Positions 1-8,259 of a stretch of 64,000 nucleotides of DNA are shown piece after piece. The translations under genes were made by a program, and so were the position numbers. This stretch comes from Methanofollis ethanolicus (lineage in GTDB: Archaea; Halobacteriota; Methanomicrobia; Methanomicrobiales; Methanofollaceae): positions 1,116,001-1,180,000 of the forward strand of contig NZ_BCNW01000001.1 of assembly GCF_001571385.1 (NCBI RefSeq), read 5' to 3'. The notes below the pieces were generated by a model that saw nothing but the letters and a program-made list of their open reading frames with translations, ran no database searches and was not told where the DNA came from. Within the stretch, counting starts at the first letter, position 1, and each line of letters starts with the position of its first letter.

Positions 1-596
1 CCGGTCGCCGCCATCAGGTCGTGGTGCGAGAGGTCGTCGTCTCGGGAGAGGAGGTCGAGGATCACGCGGGCGTTTTCAGTGTGGAGGTAGGTGAGGAGGG
101 CCGCCTCCATTCTGCCGTAGTCTTTGTTCCTGGCATAGTAGTACCTGGACCCGTGATAGGAGCGGCAGACGATCATACCGTGGAGGTTCAGGAGTCCGAG
201 GTGGTAGCGTGCCGTCCCGTCATTCAGTCCTGTCTTTTCTCGAAGAGTGGAAAGGGATATTCCCGGATTGCCCCGGATCAGTTCATAGAGTTCACGTCTT
301 TCTTTATGGTCGAGGATGGTCTGCCTGGTGACCCGGTGAAACCCGAGGCACGAGACGAGAAAGAGTGAGGAGAGGATCTCCGCCGGAAGGATGAGTGCCG
401 GTGAGAGAAAGAGTGCCAGTTCGATGATCATCATCCTGGGAGGGAGATCAGAGAAGGAGATCTCGTCGAAGTCATGGTACTCCTGGTCGGGGATGTCATA
501 GGCCGGGGTGACGGTGTATCCTCCAAGGGCGGCGGCGGGGGGTGCGGTCAGGATACAGGACAGGACGAGGATGGAAAAAAGGAGGCGCTTCTCCAT
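1..596 (-). CDS. Membrane-anchored winged-helix transcriptional regulator (3' end outside window)
   Basis: Reads leftwards from an ATG at 596 and is still open at base 1, so the C-terminus is missing. Residues 1-24 form a signal-peptide or first membrane segment (MEKRLLFSILVLSCILTA), and residues about 60-80 form a second hydrophobic stretch. After residue ~90 comes a winged-helix domain, recognisable from RRELYELIRGNPGISLSTLR followed by TGLNDGTARYHLGLLNLHGM, the spacing of an ArsR/MarR-like HTH with a wing. A second HTH may begin near residue 175 (ILDLLSRDDDLSHHDLMA). Archaea have many membrane-bound one-component regulators of this build; the DNA-binding part is predicted to be cytoplasmic. 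Target and signal are unknown. It is transcribed away from the small exported gene at 1050. Confidence 0.8.
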   Translation of the reverse strand, partial: MEKRLLFSILVLSCILTAPPAAALGGYTVTPAYDIPDQEYHDFDEISFSDLPPRMMIIELALFLSPALILPAEILSSLFLVSCLGFHRVTRQTILDHKERRELYELIRGNPGISLSTLREKTGLNDGTARYHLGLLNLHGMIVCRSYHGSRYYYARNKDYGRMEAALLTYLHTENARVILDLLSRDDDLSHHDLMAAT

Positions 597-822
597 GCGA
601 TACCGATGGGGAGGCGACGGGATAACACCATCGGTTTTGCTCCCGCCGGGTGCGGGTCATCTTCCTCCGACACCCGGTGCGTCGGCGGAGGAGTTCGCGA
701 AGGACCGCTACGAACTGGCGCAGGCGCTGGAGACGTGGGGGAACAGGTAAGGATCAGAAAATTTTCTTTTTTTTGCGGGGTCGGACCCCTCTTGTGGGAC
801 GGCACGGGTGTGCGGGGCGTAC

Positions 823-1049
823 GGTTCCCCCGACGCGTAGACGATCTGCACAGAACAGACATATATAACGACAGAGATATTCTGGGTCGTGGATGCCTGA
901 AAAGGTGTCCCGCGAGGTGTCGAGCTGTTCGTTCTGCACACGGCGCCCGGCCCCTCGTGTACCCGGAGGCGATCGGGTTGTTGGATGTCATCAGAGATAG
1001 CCGTTGCGATCTGTTGCTCTTTCCGGGAGATGAAAAAGAGGTGTTGAAC
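823..1049 (+). promoter_or_regulatory. Duplicated promoter and leader, copy 1
   Basis: Bases 823-885 are identical over 63 nt to 3647-3709. Weaker similarity then continues up to the start codon of the next gene in both copies. The identical block contains a good archaeal TATA box (ATATATAA, 861-868), which would place transcription start near 890 and give an untranslated leader of about 160 nt. Both copies precede a small exported protein, so promoter, leader and signal peptide were probably duplicated together. Confidence 0.65.
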
Positions 1050-1484
1050 ATGAAAACAGAACATGGTCTAGGCTTTGCACTGGCGACACTGCTGCTTGCA
1101 AGCCTTGTTTTCGTTCCCGCAAGTGCGAATGATGGGATTCTGTCCTCAGATCCCGTACTCTCCATCGGGATTGACAGAAGCGGCGATGATTTCCTCAACT
1201 GTTACGCATATCTCTCCGGTGAACCGAACTGGATCAGGTATGGGGGATGGGGAAGAGCATCGGGAACTGCATATCACATGGAAGTCGTGGTCAAACTGAT
1301 AGACAAGAGAACTGGTCAAAAAGTACAGCAGACTGCATATAGTCTGTATAACACAAATTACGTCGAGCCACAGGAAAACCTCGCATCCCACCCTCCAAGC
1401 GGCACATACTATGCTTTTGCCACGGCGGAGACCATAAATCCTAACCATTATGCAACTTACAGAAGCAACGACCTCATCTATTGA
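1050..1484 (+). CDS. Small exported protein of unknown function
   Basis: 144 residues starting at an ATG preceded by AAAGAGGTG. A clear Sec signal peptide ends near residue 24 (ALATLLLASLVFVPASA). The mature part is mostly polar with scattered Tyr and one Cys, and has no domain I recognise. Longer upstream frames exist, but the signal peptide and the leader shared with the gene at 3859 fix this start. The leader and signal peptide resemble those of the protein at 3859 (MKTEHGLGFALATLLL versus MKKDYGFVLAALLLA), while the mature parts have diverged. Probably a secreted or surface protein; function not inferable. Confidence 0.7.
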   Translation: MKTEHGLGFALATLLLASLVFVPASANDGILSSDPVLSIGIDRSGDDFLNCYAYLSGEPNWIRYGGWGRASGTAYHMEVVVKLIDKRTGQKVQQTAYSLYNTNYVEPQENLASHPPSGTYYAFATAETINPNHYATYRSNDLIY

Positions 1485-1630
1485 CCAACGCGAAGGTCGC
1501 TGCCCTACTTATGGACAAACACAGGAGCAGGATAAAAAAAGGAATTTACATTGGTTACTTGAACCAGATCCAAATTTACCCATTTTTCAAAATTATGGCA
1601 AATTAATGAGTATTTCCGGAGAGAGAGAAA

Positions 1631-2593
1631 ATGAGCAAAAAAATTATAGGGATTCTTATCATAATCTGTGCAGTCCTTGCCCTTATCCTTATCGCGGTCC
1701 CCGGCCTTTCAGGTGCGGGAAACCCCATACCGCCTCCAAATCCTCCCACTACCGACATCCCGGCGACGACTCCCATCGCGAACGCGACCGGGATCACCGG
1801 AGATGAGGCGAAGGCGATCGCCATCGCCGCCTTCCCCGCGATCATCGGGGTCGACACGGCTGAATTCAGGCTCATCGACCAACCCCATTCCCGGCGCTCC
1901 TGGCAGGTCGACGACTTCAGCGCCGATCTCGGCATGCCGGGCACACGGAACGCCCAGGTCTGGGTCGACGCCAACACCGGCGAGATCTATCAGTTTGCCG
2001 TTCATGCCGGGAAACAGGGGAGACCGGTCGACCCTGCCATCACGATGGAGGAGGCATGTACGATTGCAGAGAGGTATATCGGGAACCGGAGCGACGGGGA
2101 ACCTCTGGAACTGCTGGTGAAAAGATATGATGCCGAAGAGTCGCCGCTCACCGGAAAAGTTGCCGGGACGTACTTCATCAGGTACGGCCGTCTCATTCAC
2201 AGCGTGCCCTCCGCTACCGATGGCCATACCGTCGAGGTCGATGCGGTCACCGGGGAGATCCGCCAGTTCAGCATTGACAGGGAGACAGACGAGGAGGCGT
2301 GCCGCGTCGCAACGGATCCGTCGGTATCGTCTGCACAGGCCGAAGAGGTACTGAAAAAATATCTTCAGGAGACCTACGGCGACCTTCCCGGCCTGACCAT
2401 CCATGAAACCGGCCTCAGGTGGGCCGTCCCGCGGGCGTACCCCGACTATCCGGATGGTGTCCCGCTGATCTGGCAGATCTCTTTCGACGACGACCACTAC
2501 CATTCTCTCACATGCCCGCATTACACCTACGCAGATATCGATGCCCACACCGGCGACGTGCTTTCCTGCTATTACCGGCCGGATGCGACCTGA
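1631..2593 (+). CDS. Exported PepSY/YcdB-like domain protein
   Basis: 320 residues with a strong ribosome binding site (GGAGAGAGAG) and an N-terminal membrane segment (IIGILIIICAVLALILIAV, residues ~5-23). A Pro/Thr-rich linker follows. Two PepSY-like units come next, each with the pattern of helix followed by a strand pair ending in a 'D..TGEIYQF' turn: VWVDANTGEIYQFAV near residue 115, VEVDAVTGEIRQF near 210, and YADIDAHTGDVLSCYY at the C-terminus. PepSY domains occur in peptidase propeptides and in free-standing exported proteins, usually as inhibitors or regulators. It is followed after 9 nt by the ABC-2 permease at 2603, so the two may be co-transcribed. It is a distant paralogue of the protein at 9886. 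Confidence 0.75.
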   Translation: MSKKIIGILIIICAVLALILIAVPGLSGAGNPIPPPNPPTTDIPATTPIANATGITGDEAKAIAIAAFPAIIGVDTAEFRLIDQPHSRRSWQVDDFSADLGMPGTRNAQVWVDANTGEIYQFAVHAGKQGRPVDPAITMEEACTIAERYIGNRSDGEPLELLVKRYDAEESPLTGKVAGTYFIRYGRLIHSVPSATDGHTVEVDAVTGEIRQFSIDRETDEEACRVATDPSVSSAQAEEVLKKYLQETYGDLPGLTIHETGLRWAVPRAYPDYPDGVPLIWQISFDDDHYHSLTCPHYTYADIDAHTGDVLSCYYRPDAT

Positions 2594-2602
2594 GGGGAGA
2601 TC

Positions 2603-3622
2603 ATGGAGACGGGACGCATTCTCATCATTGCCAGGAAGGAGTTCGCCGACACCCTGCGGGGGCGGCGTTTCCTCCTCGTCCTCGGCATGTTCCTCATCAT
2701 CGCCTTCATCGGCGCCCTGCAGGGCATTCAGAGTTACCATACCGCCCTTAACTCTTACTCAAAGATGCTGACCTTCGGCACCACCGGTGTCTCTCCCTTC
2801 TGGCTGGTGAAACCGACAGTTCTGGACGTCTTCTTCAGGATGGGGCAGACTGTCTCCCTCCTCGGTGCGGTGCTTGGCATCGCCGTCGGTTTCGACCTCT
2901 TCTCCCGCGAGAAGGAGGATCACTCCCTGAAGGTGCTCCTCTCCCACCCGGTGTACCGGGACGAGGTGATCACCGGCAAGGCCCTCGGCGGCGTGGCGAC
3001 GCTTGCCCTTGCGACCGTGCTTGCCATGGGCATTACCCTCTCCCTTCTCCTCATCTCCAGTCATGTCCCTCTCCCCGGAGAGTGCGGAATGATCGTCATC
3101 TTCGGGGTAGCGACCCTCCTCTATCTTGCCGGGTGCTTTGCGATCGCCCTTGCCATGTCGGTCGTCGCCGATCGGAGCGGGGAGGCGCTGATGTATGCCT
3201 TCATTGTCTTCTTCCTCCTCTCCCTCGTCCTGCCCGCTGCCGGGGTCGCCGCCGCCGACGCCGTTGTCGGGGATGGACCGGAAGAACCGACCGTTGCCGA
3301 CGACTCCGATATGGAAAAGTGGTACGCCTACCAGGAAGAGTGGCGGCGGCAGCATGGGATGAGGGACGCCGTCGTCCAGACTGTCCACCTCTTCTCGCCC
3401 GAGATCAACTACAACGAGATCACCCGGGCTGTCACCCAGCCAAACAAGTATCTGATCATGCACAGCCCCCCCGACGATCCCGACTATTACCGACCCGACA
3501 GCGAACCCGATTACACCGAGGTCCTCGGCCACCTCTGGAAGAACATAGTGGCACTCCTCCTCGTCCCGGCCATCTTCCTCGGTTATGCCTATATCCGCTT
3601 CCAGAGGCTTGATCTCAGGTGA
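2603..3622 (+). CDS. ABC-2 type permease subunit, orphan
   Basis: 339 residues. It starts with the N-terminal pattern of ABC-2/NosY-like permeases (ILIIARKEFADTLRGRRF) followed by a membrane helix. There are about six hydrophobic segments: residues ~25-42, 90-108, 130-160, 168-190, 197-220, and the C-terminal LLLVPAIFLGYAYIRF. A hallmark 'FDLFSREKEDHSLKVLLSHP' segment sits between helices. An extracellular loop of ~90 residues lies between the last two helices. Such subunits normally work with a cytoplasmic ATPase to export substrates, but no ATPase gene lies nearby. A paralogue with the same architecture is at 8260. Confidence 0.85.
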   Translation: METGRILIIARKEFADTLRGRRFLLVLGMFLIIAFIGALQGIQSYHTALNSYSKMLTFGTTGVSPFWLVKPTVLDVFFRMGQTVSLLGAVLGIAVGFDLFSREKEDHSLKVLLSHPVYRDEVITGKALGGVATLALATVLAMGITLSLLLISSHVPLPGECGMIVIFGVATLLYLAGCFAIALAMSVVADRSGEALMYAFIVFFLLSLVLPAAGVAAADAVVGDGPEEPTVADDSDMEKWYAYQEEWRRQHGMRDAVVQTVHLFSPEINYNEITRAVTQPNKYLIMHSPPDDPDYYRPDSEPDYTEVLGHLWKNIVALLLVPAIFLGYAYIRFQRLDLR

Positions 3623-3646
3623 GAAGAGCACTCCGGATCTTCATGG

Positions 3647-3858
3647 GGTTCCCCCGACGCGTAGACGATCTGCACAGAACAGACATATATAACGACAGAG
3701 ATATTCTGGACCGTGGATACCCGAACAGGCGTCCCACGAGTGGCCGGGCACCTGAACCTGCATGCACGGTTGCCCGGAGACTGATCGGTTAATGGATGAT
3801 ATCAGGATGACCATTGCAGTCCGCGGCCTTCCGGGGAGATGCAGAAAGAGGTGTGAAG
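3647..3858 (+). promoter_or_regulatory. Duplicated promoter and leader, copy 2
   Basis: Second copy of the element at 823-1049, identical for 3647-3709. Similarity continues through the leader: GATCGGTTAATGGATGATATCA here against GATCGGGTTGTTGGATGTCATCA there, and CTTCCGGGGAGATGCAGAAAGAGGTG against CTTTCCGGGAGATGAAAAAGAGGTG. The TATA box is ATATATAA at 3685-3692. It starts 25 nt after the stop of the permease gene and drives the exported protein at 3859. Confidence 0.65.
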
Positions 3859-4320
3859 ATGAAAAAAGACTATGGCTTTGTGCTGGCGGCACTGCTGCTT
3901 GCAGCCACGAGTATATCGGTGAGTGCCGTGCCCGGAGACCCGGACGGGATCGGGGTTCTGCCCGCAATACCTGTGGGGAATATATCCACGGACGGCGACG
4001 GCGATACGGCAGGCGTGTCCGTTGTGGGACCTCTTACCGCTCCGGCAGGACAGAACACCTTCACGGCGACGTACACCCATGCCAGCGACAGGAAATATGA
4101 CGGGCAGGGGGCAATCTTCCGCCTGACAGTCTATGATGCGCATGGCGTGGCGCACACGACCGAGAAAAAGGTCGACTCCGCGGCCAGCGGTGAAATCAGT
4201 GTGACTTTCAATTCGCAGGGCGGCGGCGATGCTCAGTATGAACTGTGGTGCGAGACGCACGACCTCTTCGATAGGGAGACGGCATCGGCCCTTGACTACA
4301 CCGATCTCGACTATGTCTGA
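3859..4320 (+). CDS. Small exported protein of unknown function
   Basis: 153 residues with ATG preceded by AGAGGTGTGAAG. The signal peptide is residues 1-22 (GFVLAALLLAATSISVSA). The mature part looks like a single beta-sandwich: alternating hydrophobic strands, with AGQNTFTATYTHAS, AIFRLTVYDAHGVAHTT and GEISVTFNSQGGGDAQYELW. The same pattern occurs in the next protein (TSTFTATW, AVFTLTVWDPVGVPHST, GTLSVSCSPHGSGEGRF), so the two are diverged tandem duplicates. Extracellular location is inferred; function unknown. Confidence 0.75.
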   Translation: MKKDYGFVLAALLLAATSISVSAVPGDPDGIGVLPAIPVGNISTDGDGDTAGVSVVGPLTAPAGQNTFTATYTHASDRKYDGQGAIFRLTVYDAHGVAHTTEKKVDSAASGEISVTFNSQGGGDAQYELWCETHDLFDRETASALDYTDLDYV

Positions 4321-4332
4321 AGGGTGATCTGT

Positions 4333-4821
4333 GTGAATGGCAAAATACTGTGCAGCATTGTCCTGGTCCTCGTCCTTGCCGGTGCCCTGGCATATGCGAT
4401 GTCGTACGCCAGGGAGGACGTTATCGTGGATACTTTCGAGTCCGGCGGCAGGGTCGTCTTTCATGACAACGACTCCCATGGTACCTTCCACCTCGGTGTG
4501 GCTTCTGCCGACTTCGATAAAAACGCAGTCTCTTCGAGTTCTCTCTCTTCAATCGAGACGGGAACGGGAACGAGCACCTTCACCGCCACATGGAGAAATG
4601 AAATGGAAAATGAACTTGGCGGTGTGAAGACGGCCGTCTTCACCCTGACTGTCTGGGACCCCGTGGGGGTGCCGCACAGCACTACCCGGGAGTCGCAAGG
4701 TGTCTCTTCCGGGACGCTGAGCGTCTCCTGCTCTCCGCATGGGTCCGGAGAGGGCCGGTTTCTGCTCACGTCGACTATCTCTGAGAGCAGGCTGAACGTT
4801 TCGACTCCCCTCTTCACATGA
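4333..4821 (+). CDS. Small exported beta-sandwich-like protein, tandem paralogue
   Basis: 162 residues from GTG at 4333, chosen because GGGTGATCT lies six bases upstream; an in-frame GTG at 4324 is less well placed. An N-terminal hydrophobic segment (SIVLVLVLAGALAYA) serves as signal or anchor. The body shares the pattern AVFTLTVWDPVGVPHST and GTLSVSCSPHGSGEGRF with the preceding protein. The gap to the preceding stop is 12 nt, so the two are probably co-transcribed from the duplicated promoter. Function unknown. Confidence 0.7.
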   Translation: MNGKILCSIVLVLVLAGALAYAMSYAREDVIVDTFESGGRVVFHDNDSHGTFHLGVASADFDKNAVSSSSLSSIETGTGTSTFTATWRNEMENELGGVKTAVFTLTVWDPVGVPHSTTRESQGVSSGTLSVSCSPHGSGEGRFLLTSTISESRLNVSTPLFT

Positions 4822-4898
4822 AAGTTGCTGTGCGTCGGGTGCGGCAGTTCTGGACCGCGTCCCTTCCGGGGATGTGCATGAATGAGGTGAAAAAAATC

Positions 4899-5012
4899 AT
4901 GGAATGGAAAAAAGTAATCGGGCCGGGTGGTGCTGCCCTTGTCGGCCTCCTCTTGGTCTGCATGGCGGCAGTGCCGGCCGGTGTGGAGGAGGGGCCGGTG
5001 GCCGAGGGGTGA
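4899..5012 (+). CDS. 37-residue signal-peptide-only ORF, probable gene remnant
   Basis: ATG at 4899 preceded by GAGGTGA at good spacing. The leader shows the same CTTCCGGGGATGTGC...GAGGTG string as the two exported genes upstream. The product is a signal peptide (GGAALVGLLLVCMAAVPAG) plus a short acidic tail, then stop. It looks like a third member of the exported family that has lost its mature domain. A longer frame from ATG 4818 (64 aa, overlapping the previous stop) is possible but adds nothing recognisable. Whether it is expressed is unknown. Confidence 0.4.
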   Translation: MEWKKVIGPGGAALVGLLLVCMAAVPAGVEEGPVAEG

Positions 5013-5265
5013 CCGATACGACTATTAGAGGTATTGATGCAATTATTTAACATTCGAATGGATGAAGATGGTTCATCACACCATTGGAAGATGAAATACT
5101 GAAAATAATTCAAGGATGAGATAAAAAGCGTCGCAGAGCCCCGGCGCGCCATCAATATGATAAAAATATCCGAAATGAGAGGGATATAACCTGGCAGCAA
5201 GAGGGGAGAGGGTCTTTTAAAATCCACAGGGATAAGTCGGAGGAGACCCAACCCGAGAGGCAAGA

Positions 5266-5838
5266 ATGGAGTACCAGCACGATCAGGTCTACGAACCTGC
5301 GGAGGACACGTTTCTCCTCCGCGACGCCGCCCTCGCGGAGGTGCGGCCCGACGACCGCGTCCTCGAAGTCGGGTGCGGGAGCGGCGCGGTTTCGACGTCC
5401 CTCCTCGACCGGGCAGCAAGCGTCGTCGCCACCGACATCAACCCCCACGCCGTCGGGGCGGGGTGGGAGAGGGGCGTCGAGACAGTCCGGACCGACCTGA
5501 TGGCAGGTCTCCGCGGCCCTTTCGATCTCGTCCTCTTCAACCCGCCGTACCTCCCGACGCAGCCGGAGGAGAGGATCGATGACTGGCTCGAATACGCACT
5601 GGACGGCGGCCCGACAGGGAGGGCGACGATCGAGCGCTTTGCCGCCGACGTCGGGCGGGTGCTTGCACCCTTCGGCCGCGTCCTCCTCCTCGTCTCCTCC
5701 CTCACCGATCCCGACGAGGTGCGGAAACTCTTCGCCTGCCTTGGCTATATCGTGCTCCTCGCCGCGGAGGAGAAGGCGGAGGACGAAGACCTCCTCGTGC
5801 TCCGGATCAGCCGCGACCTCTGCCGTCTCACACGGTGA
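5266..5838 (+). CDS. HemK/Mtq2-type class I methyltransferase, probably aRF1 glutamine methyltransferase
   Basis: 190 residues, the typical length of archaeal/eukaryal HemK2. The SAM-binding motif is VLEVGCGSGAVS (residues ~33-44), the acidic end of strand 2 is VVATDIN, and the catalytic NPPY tetrapeptide is in FDLVLFNPPYLPTQ (residues ~88-101). The N-terminal YEPAEDTFLL is characteristic of the HemK2/Mtq2 group, which methylates the glutamine of the GGQ motif in class I release factors. It is monocistronic, with a gene-free 250 nt upstream that contains AT-rich promoter-like sequence. Its stop overlaps the 3' end of the convergent kinase gene by 11 nt. Confidence 0.9.
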   Translation: MEYQHDQVYEPAEDTFLLRDAALAEVRPDDRVLEVGCGSGAVSTSLLDRAASVVATDINPHAVGAGWERGVETVRTDLMAGLRGPFDLVLFNPPYLPTQPEERIDDWLEYALDGGPTGRATIERFAADVGRVLAPFGRVLLLVSSLTDPDEVRKLFACLGYIVLLAAEEKAEDEDLLVLRISRDLCRLTR

Positions 5839-7549
5839 CGGCGTCTATTCCTGCGTGATCGGTCCTGAAGCACCCGGGCGGAACCGATATCTCGAACCTT
5901 GCCCCCTGTCCCGGCGTCCCGATCTCCCTGATCGTCATGCCGGTGATCCCGAGGATCTCCCTCACCATAAAGAGGCCGAGGCCCGTGTGCTTCCCGACAC
6001 CACGCCTGAAGATGATCTCCTTCTCCTCATCGGGAACGCCGATGCCATTGTCCTCCACGACGATGACCAGTCCATCGCTGGCGATCGTGCACGATATCCT
6101 GAACTCGGTTGCCGTCGCACTGTAGGCGACGGCATTGTGCGCCAGGTTGAAGAGGGTCCGCTCGATGAGGGGGTCGGCGTAGATCGTCACGCCGGTGCAG
6201 GATATACCGGTCCGCATGCCGTTCTGCCCGGCATAGACAAGTGCCGACTGCGCCGCAGCCACAAGATCGAACCACTGCGGACTTCCTCTTCCGAGAGAAG
6301 AATAGTCTCGGGCGAATTCAAGCTGGTGACGTACATTCTCCGCCGCGGCGCGCGACTTCCCGAGATCCCCTCTGATCTCAGCAATATCCTCCGATTCGAT
6401 AGCGAGGTCCATATATCCGGTGACCGCCGTGAGTTGATTGAGGATGTCGTGACGGGTGATATCCGCGAGAAGACCTAGTTTTTCATTGACCTTTTTCAAC
6501 GCCGCTTTTTCGTGCAACAGGTCGGTGACGTCGTGAAGGACGACAAGATACCCTGCCATATTGCGTGAAGTCTCCTTCATCCTCTGGCACCGACTGATGA
6601 AGACCCTGGCCTGGCCGATGACCGTCATCTCCACCTCGGCCTCGCTCCTCCCGGCCTCTTCGGTGCACCCGGCAACAACCGACTTCAGAGAGGGAAAGAC
6701 CCGATCGAAAGGCATCCCTATCGCAGCCTCTTCGGGAAGACCGGCGATCACAGCGGCAGAGGAGTTGACATCGACGATCCGCCCGGAGTCATCGAGCACG
6801 ATCATGCTGTCGGTCATGACCCCGGGCAGAAGGGAACGCGCCACAGGCGTGACGGAAAAGAATTGGTACCTGATCGTCGCCGCCTCCAGGGTCAGACCGG
6901 TGACGAGAAAACCCACCGGTGTCAGGTCAAGTCCGGGGACAGGGCCGGTCTTCAGGACGTAGAGAACATCGGCGATGAGCGGCACGATGCAGGCGATGAG
7001 AAGGAGACCGATCTGGCTCCTGTAGGCTGCCGGGGCATCAAGCAGATGCGTGATCAGGAGGACGAGTGCAGCGAGGATCAGGAGTGCGGCGATGATCCAG
7101 TATATCCAGAAGAGGGGGCCGTAATGGAACAGCCAGATCACGGCGCCGCCGTCGATAGAGGACGTGAACCCGGTGTAGTACAGATGATGAAGGTCATTGG
7201 AGAGCACCGCGATGATGGTGAGTGCCGGGAAGAGCGCAAGAAGGAGGACGCGACTCCTGGTAAGCAGATGTTCCCGCCCTGTATAGGAGAGGGCGAACGC
7301 GAGGAATGCCGGGGGAACGACCGCAATGCCGAAATATTCAATATCGGTAAAGAGGAGGTTCGATTCCAGGTCGGCAGCAGAGAGTTCCAGGGCATAGGCG
7401 GCGCTCCAGAGTGTGGCGGCGGAAAGAAAGATCGTCAGCGCCTTTCCGCCGGGCGACTGCCGATTTTTCCATGCGATGACCGACAGGACCGCCGTCAGAG
7501 CTGCCGATATGAGAAGGAGGGGAGGCAGAGGAGAGTATTGCCATATCAT
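5828..7549 (-). CDS. Membrane sensor histidine kinase with 7TM, PAS and HATPase domains
   Basis: 573 residues from ATG 7549, which has GTGATCT a few bases upstream; an in-frame ATG at 7612 would add a charged, non-hydrophobic extension. Seven hydrophobic segments fill residues ~5-220, the layout of the histidine-kinase N-terminal 7TM domain. A PAS domain follows (SMIVLDDSGRIVDVNSSAA). The phospho-acceptor box is DITRHDILNQL, with His near residue 370. The ATP-binding domain shows an N box (FNLAHNAVAYS) and a G1 box (VEDNGIGVP). No receiver or response regulator gene is adjacent, as is common in methanogens. Signal unknown. Confidence 0.9.
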   Translation of the reverse strand: MIWQYSPLPPLLLISAALTAVLSVIAWKNRQSPGGKALTIFLSAATLWSAAYALELSAADLESNLLFTDIEYFGIAVVPPAFLAFALSYTGREHLLTRSRVLLLALFPALTIIAVLSNDLHHLYYTGFTSSIDGGAVIWLFHYGPLFWIYWIIAALLILAALVLLITHLLDAPAAYRSQIGLLLIACIVPLIADVLYVLKTGPVPGLDLTPVGFLVTGLTLEAATIRYQFFSVTPVARSLLPGVMTDSMIVLDDSGRIVDVNSSAAVIAGLPEEAAIGMPFDRVFPSLKSVVAGCTEEAGRSEAEVEMTVIGQARVFISRCQRMKETSRNMAGYLVVLHDVTDLLHEKAALKKVNEKLGLLADITRHDILNQLTAVTGYMDLAIESEDIAEIRGDLGKSRAAAENVRHQLEFARDYSSLGRGSPQWFDLVAAAQSALVYAGQNGMRTGISCTGVTIYADPLIERTLFNLAHNAVAYSATATEFRISCTIASDGLVIVVEDNGIGVPDEEKEIIFRRGVGKHTGLGLFMVREILGITGMTIREIGTPGQGARFEISVPPGCFRTDHAGIDAVTV

Positions 7550-7666
7550 GCACAGATCACTGCTCGCATCAAAGGCTTCATCGCGTCGGGATAGATACCC
7601 TCTCGTTCTCACTCATTGCCCGATGCGTCTCGTTATCTCCCCGGAGAAAACACGGGCCCGGTCATG

Positions 7667-8074
7667 TCACGCCAGGCCGTGTTCTCTGAAGCACGCGGTA
7701 TAATGTGTGTCGCTCCCCCTGATGTGGCCTGCAACCCAGTCACGCAGGAACGTCATCACCTCGATGGAGAGGCCGAGTTTTTCAGCGGCATATGCCTCCT
7801 GAAAAGTAGCAATCTTTGTGACGAAGGCGACGTGCTCCTTCTTGTGGGGGGCATAGGCGGGATACCCGAACTTCTGCATGTACTCTTCTTCGGCGGTGAA
7901 GTGGTACTGCGTGTACGCCGCAAGTTCTCCGAGGATCTTTTCGAGGACGTCCTTCCCCTGCCCCGAGCGCATGGCGTCGTGGAGTGTGTTGATCTGGGCG
8001 ACGAGTTTCTTGTGCTGTTCGTCGATCTCGGAGACACCGACCGAGAGGTCGTCTGACCAGTTCATGTATGCCAT
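7667..8074 (-). CDS. Bacteriohemerythrin
   Basis: 135 residues, the normal family length. The di-iron ligand pattern is complete: WSDDLSVGVSEIDEQHKKL (His of HxxxE), HFTAEEEYM, HKKEHVAF and HIRGSDTHY. Cytoplasmic O2-binding protein, used in anaerobes for oxygen sensing or storage. No partner is adjacent except the kinase gene, transcribed in the same direction about 115 nt downstream; a functional link is only a guess. A Shine-Dalgarno site is not obvious, and an AT-rich stretch (ATAATTAGTACAAAT) just upstream may be the promoter. Confidence 0.93.
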   Translation of the reverse strand: MAYMNWSDDLSVGVSEIDEQHKKLVAQINTLHDAMRSGQGKDVLEKILGELAAYTQYHFTAEEEYMQKFGYPAYAPHKKEHVAFVTKIATFQEAYAAEKLGLSIEVMTFLRDWVAGHIRGSDTHYTACFREHGLA

Positions 8075-8259
8075 AGAATATTGTTCGCATTTGTACTAAT
8101 TATGTCGTCCGGTCAGGGGGGTTCTGGCGGACTTCTCCGGGCGTCGTTGTCCCATTTCCCGGGACACGGTTGCCCCGGGTCCTGATAGGGCGTTCCATCA
8201 AAAAAAAGGATAATGTCGGTCGAGACCGGCTCACGGATACCAGTCTCAGAGGGCGATGT

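Noticed and set aside
5579-6478. 299-codon plus-strand frame spanning the end of the methyltransferase and the kinase
   Set aside because: Out of frame with both genes and antisense to the kinase ATP-binding domain; no family pattern.
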